Made by a program: the position numbers and the translations under genes | Shown: positions 57,565 to 64,000 of the stretch, piece after piece | How the letters are laid out: each line of letters starts with the position of its first letter | Numbering within the stretch: position 1 is the first letter of the stretch | Notes under the pieces: model-generated | Database searches by the model: none | Told to the model about the DNA's origin: nothing | What the model saw: the letters and a program-made list of their open reading frames with translations, nothing else | Assembly: GCA_958510875.1 (NCBI GenBank) | Contig: OY294068.1 | Coordinates: 181,381,411-181,445,410 of the forward strand | Length of the DNA stretch: 64,000 bases | Reading direction: 5' to 3' | From: Endomychus coccineus | Taxonomy: Eukaryota; Arthropoda; Insecta; Coleoptera; Endomychidae

Positions 57565-59170
57565 AATTGAAAACACTTGTGTTATTGAATGCCAGTGATC
57601 GGAATCACTAAATTCAAATAGTTACAGCAAATCTACAAGTTGAGTCAACGTGACTGTAAAATTCTAATGTGACCCTGAAGCTTCAAAGTTTCATTTGGCT
57701 ATTTTATTCTGTTGAATTAATCAATATATTCTTTGGAATAAGAGCACGATTAAGTTCGAATTTGATTATTCTCCTCAGTAACCAACAACACATATGATAC
57801 CTTTCGTTTCAATGATGATTTTGATGATGATTTTTTTAGGTCAGGGGCGTAGTCACAATTTTTTTCCAGGGTGTGTTTGGTGAAGATTGAGCAAAATTTC
57901 GTTCATTATATTATTCGGTGAAATTTCAATGCACTATGATTAGTTCAAAACTAACTGGCACTAACTGTGGATTAAGACACGTGGAAGGTGCATGGGCCGG
58001 TGAGCAAAGTCATCCCGCAACTAATCCGTCTCTGAAGCGATATTGGAAACAATGTGGCGTCTTTCGGCTGACAACCAATGGGAGTGCGAATAACATTGAA
58101 TCGCGCGATGATATATGTTCTACTTCTGTGTACCTCTGATGCCACTTTCGTTTGAATACTCTTCAGAATCAATTACATTGCACTAAACTTTCTGGCAGCT
58201 CACGAGAGTACTTCTCTGACTGTTCTCGAAGCTGCACTCATTGAAACTTGAATGTCATTATTTGATGTAGTTGGGTTTGACTTTATGTAAATCTATTATC
58301 ACTTAGTGCAGGTTTTGAAAAACATTAAAAACGATATTTCACTTATTAAACATCGCCAGAAGAAGTGTTAAAGTGTTAGAAATACTTCTGACGATGTCAT
58401 CCAACAGCCCTTCACTTTTAATATTTTCTATTATATATGTGAAAAAGAATCTCACAGTTGAATTTAATTAAACAAGCAGGTTATTATGGTATTTTTAATA
58501 AAACTCCACCGCAATTCATTGTCCCAAATATAAGCTTTTTGTAGTTTTCAAAACAAATGAATGTACAAGATAACAAGCAACAAAAGTCATAAAGATGTAA
58601 GATCGCGTTTTTCGGTTGGTCGCTCTACTGGACGGGATGCGTTGAAGCGTTCTCTTTATACCCCAACTTGTTGCAGCCAAATGAATGTTTTATAACGTAC
58701 ATTATGGCGGTTTTATCTTTCAAACAACCAAATAAAAATTACCACTAGCTGCGAACCGTACCCAGTCAGTAATTCAACATAAACTACGATCAACTGAAAG
58801 TTTAATCAAGCAAAGTAATTTGTCCATGTAATTACATCTTCAATTACGTTCCGTTTCTCTAATTCTAAATATATCTTGTCTGCTCGATGCGATGCTTATA
58901 TATCTTTCATCGCTATTTGGCAATACTCAAATAAAATATTTCTCCCAATAATGTAAGTATAATAATATGTCAACCCAAGTAAATGGATATAGTTACTTTT
59001 ATACAATCAAACCAGTACATAATTTATCATATTGATAGAATGTAACAATTTTACTTTGTTTTCATTATACAACAGTATCGTTTATCGTAAAATTAACAAA
59101 AGAGGTATTTTATTTTTTTACCGCCGATTATTCCTTATTACATTTCTTAACTTGTGTCGAGTTATACTGT
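57565..59170. other. Mostly unrecognised; one hAT-like terminus
   Basis: CAGGGGCGTAGTCACAATTT at about 57843 resembles the common hAT terminal CAGGGGCGTAG. No matching CTACGCCCCTG end was found. A CATCG(C)CAGAAG hairpin lies near 58350-58400. No gene was recognised. Confidence 0.35.
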
Positions 59171-59179
59171 TACAAGCTA

Positions 59180-59960
59180 TAGCAACATTTTTCTAGGGAA
59201 TGGGGCCCTGCAGCATACACTTTATTTTCGATTGTCCCCCAAAGAAAGAAATCAAGCGGCGTAATGCCTGGGGATCTTGGCGGCCAACGAATAAGAGGAC
59301 TACTTCATCCAATCCAATGATTAGGAAAATTATCATTTAACCATTGTGTCACATTGACAGCGTTATGAATAGATGCTCCATCAAATTTTAAGTGTAAATT
59401 GTACCGGTGATCGAGAGTAAACTCATCAAGTGTATCGGTAAACTAATTTTGTAGAAGTCTAAGAAAGCTAGCAGCATTTAAATTTTGTTAAAAAAAGTAT
59501 GGCTCAATAATCTTTCCATGTAAAATGCTCTTACACTTAATTACCCAATTTGGATTATGTTCGCTCCACATTCTGATATTTTGTGATGATACAACCCCGT
59601 TGGTCATAATATCTAGGTACATACCTTGCATCCATAAACTACTATTTCTACTAGCATTCTTAAGACTTGAATGTGGATCATTATTGAAATGATTGAGAAT
59701 CATTTGGATTCCTCTTCACTCCCGATCACGATGCTGGTTTGAAACTCTCTCAACTGTTCCATGTTGGTCTAAAAATTTGTTTATATTTGCAACGGTCACG
59801 TGGTTGATACTACGTTCTGGATGTAGTTGTTTGAACTCAATAGCTGCTTCACGAAAATAACGTGTTCCCTCACCCCTACTGCTCTTACTTGTAAAGAATA
59901 AGACATTCTTTATGCCCTTTGTTCATTTGGAACAGTAATAACAGTACTATAAGCTACTTG
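59180..59960 (-). pseudogene. IS630/Tc1-mariner superfamily transposase, broken
   Basis: One minus frame with a few stops runs through the region. It has an HTH part (GEGTRYFREAAIEFKQLHPE, VANINKFLDQHGTVERVSNQ), then GVVSSQNIRMWSEHNPNWVI. FDGASIHNAVNVTQWLNDNF carries the second catalytic Asp, and IRWPPRSPGITPLDFFLWGT carries the third. The first Asp (expected in FTDEA just before GV..S.N.H.W) is lost in a small deletion. The arrangement matches an insect transposase family whose middle part reads 'HDGAPAHFS...WIGRGGP'. Terminal repeats were not located. Confidence 0.8.
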
Positions 59961-59969
59961 ATTATTGAC

Positions 59970-60975
59970 TGACAGCTTTCAACTAAGATAATATATTTTG
60001 TTTTCACAGCACACTAAGCCTTCTCACCGGAATGTAATCAAATGATATGATGCAAGGAAAAGTGGAAATCTTTCGATTGGTTAACGTTTTATTTGTTTTA
60101 ATAATGCTTTAGATCATAATAATTGTAATAAAAATGATAATTCATATTCAAGCTTTAGGGATGCTATTAGGAATTTACATTATGCATTTCTAAAATCCAA
60201 TAATACTATTTTCTTTTCTTGAACACTGAAAATTGGTACAGGTATGTTTCACCTAATTAAGAATCCGTAATCTGTTTTTCTCTAGAAAAAATTACTAATG
60301 AAGCTTCCTGAAATGTAGGCCAATAAAAGTGGTCGTAGCTGGACATGATTACATCCCAGAACTAGAGTTGTCAACTAGTTTAATGTACATTTCCATACCA
60401 ACCTAACAAAAAAGATTTTATCAACATCCGTCAAAAAATGTAAAAGTTAGAAGGGTGGTAAGTCCTTAACGTGGACTTACTTTATATAACTTAAGATCCC
60501 CTATGTTTAGTCATACCTTTTATACCGTTCTGAAGATGTCACGATAGTTGACGAAACTATCAGCAACAATATTGTACTATAATATAAGTGATATAAGAAT
60601 AAAGTAACATCAACAAGTAATCTGTTTGAAGAAGCTTTGGTGTTTGCAAAACAAGTAGCATTTATTTATTAAATTAGGGAAAACAAAACTTTTAATAATT
60701 GTTTTATTTCTGTTTAGTTAAATTTATTCAATGAATAAATCAGAAAAATCAAATTTTTTTTAGTGGTTTTATTTGAATTTACAACGGACTTTCAAACACG
60801 TACTGGCTGATTATATTCAATTTAGTAACAAAGCTGCTATTGTTCTATTTCTAACGAATGAAAGTAACAGTCACTTTGTGGTTGGAAATAAATATCAAGT
60901 ATTCTAGGTAGTCATCAATCCTAATTAGTTTGCAAATAATCAATCATAAATACGTGTTCCTCGAGTTCATCTGAA
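59970..60975. other. No gene; possible retroelement tail near 60535
   Basis: TTCTGAAGATGTCACGATAG followed by TTGACGAAACTATC, then AATAAAG near 60600, resembles the 3' tail of a retroelement. No protein part was found. Confidence 0.3.
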
Positions 60976-60977
60976 GT

Positions 60978-61259
60978 TTATTGAAGTACTTGTGATAATG
61001 GATTGTTTTCAATCACAGATAAGTCAAAATTGAGTAAACGATCTCTATGTTTGTACATCCCTATAGCTTTAAATGTTTTTAAACAAGGTTCTACGTCGTA
61101 TTTTGAGAGAAAGTCAGGAATTTGTGATTGTATAGGTATTCGGTTTGTGAGACATGATTTGCTACGGCGAATTGATAAACTAACCATTTGGACATTGATC
61201 AAAGTCATTACACTGGATTTCGTATATATCCGATGCTGGTTTGACATTAAATCTTTCAA
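60978..61259 (-). other. Unidentified open frame
   Basis: A 93-codon minus frame includes IPDFLSKYDVEPCLKTFKAI and LNFDLSVIENNPL. The adjoining RT fragment may be unrelated. No family was recognised. Confidence 0.2.
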
Positions 61260-61334
61260 ATGTAAGAATTAGTTAGGATTATAATTGAAGGACTTGAAAA
61301 GTAAGCTGAGAATAATTTTTCAGTTGAATTAGCT

Positions 61335-61645
61335 ATTTTTGTTTGGTCATCAATTTATGTATTAAAGATTCATAGTATTGATGAGAACTGGCAACACCAT
61401 AAATTCTAGAGAACACTTCGCTAAGAGGAATATAACTTTCAAGAATTGACATTAATTTACTTCTGATGATTTTTTCTGTAGCTTTCGACAAATTTGAGAC
61501 TACTGATATCTGACGATAATTTGAAACGTTATCGTAATTGCCCGATTTGAGTATTGGTGTGACTGGAATTATTCAATAAATTTTCTTTAAGTATATATTT
61601 CGTGAATTTTTATGTTTTTGTATGGCATCACAGACGTGACATTTT
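61335..61645 (-). mobile_element. Non-LTR reverse transcriptase N-terminal fragment
   Basis: The minus strand reads IPVTPILKSGNYDNVSNYRQ then ISVVSNLSKATEKIIRSKLM, LESYIPLSEVFSRIYGVASS and HQYYESLIHKL. This is the RT-0 to RT-2a region (normally NYRPIS). Downstream palm motifs are missing. Confidence 0.8.
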
Positions 61646-61649
61646 TCTG

Positions 61650-62640
61650 TTGACGATTTCGGCATTAATTGTATAAAACGCTTTCTACAGTTTCTACGGC
61701 ATTAAACCATTGCACAATATACGAAGCAGAAGGAAAGCTATATATAAAAGGTTCACATGGAATAATAAAACACACATCACAGAACGCTCCAGATACATGA
61801 CTACATATGACAACATGCATTATTGGCTATAGGAATTGTTCATTTCGAAAGCTCCCCTTCCTAAATAAAACCATAAAATATTTATAACCTGGTTTTGAGC
61901 GAAACCATTCTTCCACAAGTACGTATCAGAGAAGGTGATTTGAATATTTTAATTGCATTGTCCCTATAAAATATCACCGAACAAACCCCAATTCAGATAA
62001 ATTCAACAGACATAAAAAACCTTTTGTCGTTTGAAAGATATGAACAACAGAATTTTAAGGTCATTCACCACACAGGTTCGTAAAATATACTACTTAAATG
62101 TAGTACAATAATAAAAGTGTATATATTTGCACGAATAACCTATAAAGAAGCATGAATAACATTATGTAATGTGACAATTTTATAGGTGACATGTGAACTT
62201 AATGGAATTACATCGACTCTTTCTAGCTCATCCAATTGAAATAGTTTATTCCAGGGCTGGAAAACTATGTAGATCGAGAAAATTGAGTCCAACAATAGCG
62301 TCTCCAACAAATTGGCCCAGACAAATTCGCCCCAATATATGAAATTCAAGAAATTATATTTTCACTAATATTTCGCAAAGATACTTAAACCGCCACGTTG
62401 AACGTACAGCATATTCAAATCCCAATACTCTCACCAGAACTGAAAATTATGTATTATGGCATTCTGAACCGTGTGCTAATGTTTTCTGCAGAACAATATT
62501 TACGACTTCTCCAAACATCATCCTGTGAAGCGTCGCCGCTTAGAACTTCCCGCATGTATGCAAGGGCAAGGAAAAATAATCAATTACAGAAACACACATT
62601 CAAATAACCTACTAACCTAGTATTTCCAAAAATGTATGAG
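61650..62640. other. No recognised gene
   Basis: A short duplication (GCCGCTTAGAACTTCC at 62531 and GCCGCTTGGAACTTCC at 62671) is visible. Nothing else was supported. Confidence 0.3.
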
Positions 62641-62649
62641 AATTTATCA

Positions 62650-62780
62650 TACTAATCTGCGATAACATTGCCGCTTGGAACTTCCAACATGTGTATAACG
62701 GTAAGAAAGCAAAAGAAGTTGTGGAACTCTTTCCCTAATGAGGTTTTTCGTATGGTCAAATATAGAAAGAAACCTCATTA
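62650..62780 (+). mobile_element. Short LINE C-terminal remnant
   Basis: A frame reads KKLWNSFPNEVFRMVKYRKK, resembling the 'LWNSLP.EVF' block near the C-terminus of CR1/Jockey-like elements (compare KLWNSLANEVFPY at 16.4 kb). It is only about 40 codons. Confidence 0.4.
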
Positions 62781-62823
62781 ACAGACAAGAGTGCTCTAAA
62801 GCTAATATACATATCAATACAAG

Positions 62824-63010
62824 ATGAACGTGAACTTCCATATTTTCAAAAAAGAAATGAAATTCCAAGAGAACTTACGTCCCATTAGTGTATTATGTGA
62901 CTTCGAAAAAGAAATTCAGAATGTTACATTACGAGTATTTCCCGATCTTCAGGCGACAGTATGTTTATTTCATCTGACTTTTTTTGAATTAATCACTCTA
63001 TGAACACATA
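62824..63010 (+). pseudogene. MULE (Mutator-like) transposase fragment
   Basis: The frame reads CDFEKEIQNVTLRVFPDLQA and TVCLFHLTFF. The 'DFE.A..NA....FP......CFFHL' block with the second catalytic Asp is a hallmark of MULE transposases with FLYWCH or MULE domains. The rest is absent. Confidence 0.5.
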
Positions 63011-63014
63011 ACGC

Positions 63015-64000
63015 TGCGGACTTTACAAGAAAAGTTACCTACTCTGTGGTATCATGAAAGTAAGGTTGGTTATGTGTAAATGATTTTTATCGTTTACCTG
63101 ATCAAGATACATTTATATAAATATAAACTGAATTATTAGTAACAATAATGATTAATTTAGAAGAGCTCGCGATAACCACTGGTTAAATTGAAAATGATCT
63201 TTTTCTGTTAAAAAGTGTGTTTTCATATCATAATATGCTATCATGAAATTCAATGTGATATCTCAAACTGTTTTCAAAATTTTTGGTAAAAATCGAAAAA
63301 AATATCACAAAAACCAAGCGTTTTGGTACATACATTTATATGACCTTTTCGACTCAAAATGAATCCAAGAATCACCCATTAAAATAAGAACATAACATTA
63401 AGTGAGACCCTGTATACATTTGTGAGTTCAATCACTTGATTCACTTATCTTTGTGAAATAGGAACTCTGAAGAATTCTTAAACAACAATCTTCCTGACTG
63501 AATATTTATAATTGAACATCATTCGGGTTATTGACGAGGGAATTGTAAGAATTACTCTCAATTCCTATGTTGGAATAGATTAGTGAATTAACGTATTTTT
63601 GTATTATAGATATGAATTCTCTATAGTAAAATTGAACGTAAGACTACTATAGGTACAATGATTTTTATATCACGAAGAAAGTATTCTTGAAAGTTCTCCA
63701 ATATATAATATCACTCATGAGTTGTCAGCGGGAAAAAACGATAAAGGGGTGTCTTACTACTAACAATCTGAATATATTGCGGATTTAGAAAAGAAACATG
63801 TATTAGGTGGGGTGAGGTAAGGTACGCCTAAAGCGGATTAAAGATCTACAGAACTGAATATTTTAATCTACACGGCTCTATCCTAACACAACGGCAGATT
63901 TGAGGATGAACGACTTGTAAAGGAACTAATTTGCCTAACTACCCAAAGAGAAACTATACAAAAGTTTCAAGTTGAGCTTATCTTCCATTCATTTTGAAAC
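63015..64000. other. No recognised feature
   Basis: AT-rich, without supported genes or repeats. Confidence 0.3.

Noticed and set aside
60533..60572. Hammerhead-like CTGAAGA...TTGACGAAAC
   Set aside because: Stem II pairs, but no stem III or proper cleavage triplet can be formed after GAAA.

Overview
The window is AT-rich eukaryotic DNA, most likely from an insect nuclear genome. It has spliced exons with GT/AG borders, long introns, and a dense mix of typical arthropod transposable elements: Helitron, mariner/IS630, BEL/Pao, Penelope-like, RNase H-bearing and CR1/Jockey-like non-LTR elements, and many fold-back elements. A beetle or related insect would fit, but nothing here proves the order. 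No bacterial operon, rRNA, intact tRNA gene or CRISPR array was seen.

Host genes are few. Two minus-strand exons (15730-15948 and 2155-2248) join in phase and encode the start of the motor domain of a KIF26-type kinesin (Drosophila CG14535-like). The intron between them is about 13.5 kb and holds a Helitron, a BEL/Pao fragment, a LINE fragment, an OTU-like pseudogene and several inverted-repeat elements. A second candidate is a small plus-strand gene (25983-26028 joined to 27338-27507) predicted to encode a 71-residue acidic protein. It is preceded by an in-frame short ORF whose stop codon directly touches the start codon.

Layout. 1-15.9 kb: Kif26 exons and their TE-filled intron. 16-20 kb: opposed LINE fragments, two copies of a tRNA-derived SINE, and another LINE tail. 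21.3-22.2 kb: a 1-kb palindrome. 23.4-24.1 kb: Penelope-like 3' end with a hammerhead ribozyme and a TA microsatellite. 24.3-24.8 kb: LINE. 25.9-27.5 kb: small gene. 28.5-30.3 kb: GGTGT repeat element, a TA-flanked inverted-repeat element and a Penelope-like endonuclease fragment. 31-41 kb: unidentified coding-like block, a succession of LINE fragments on both strands and a hAT-like remnant. 41.2-42.6 kb: GC-shifted segment and a 194-bp duplication. 43.6-44.7 kb: RNase H LINE interrupted by a 250-bp MITE with intact target duplication. 45.7-46.9 kb: best Penelope-like copy, with two opposed hammerheads. 48.55-49.76 kb: mariner. 51.56-52.97 kb: long-TIR element. 53.3-55.9 kb: LTR and back-to-back LINEs. 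56.9-57.6 kb: third Penelope copy and a LINE. 59.2-60 kb: IS630-like transposase. 61-63 kb: LINE and MULE remnants.

The most notable signal is a family of hammerhead ribozyme motifs in the Penelope-like copies. One copy (56972-57013, minus) keeps every core base plus perfectly paired stems I, II and III. Almost every transposon ORF is broken, so the window reads as a graveyard of nested insertions around two host genes.
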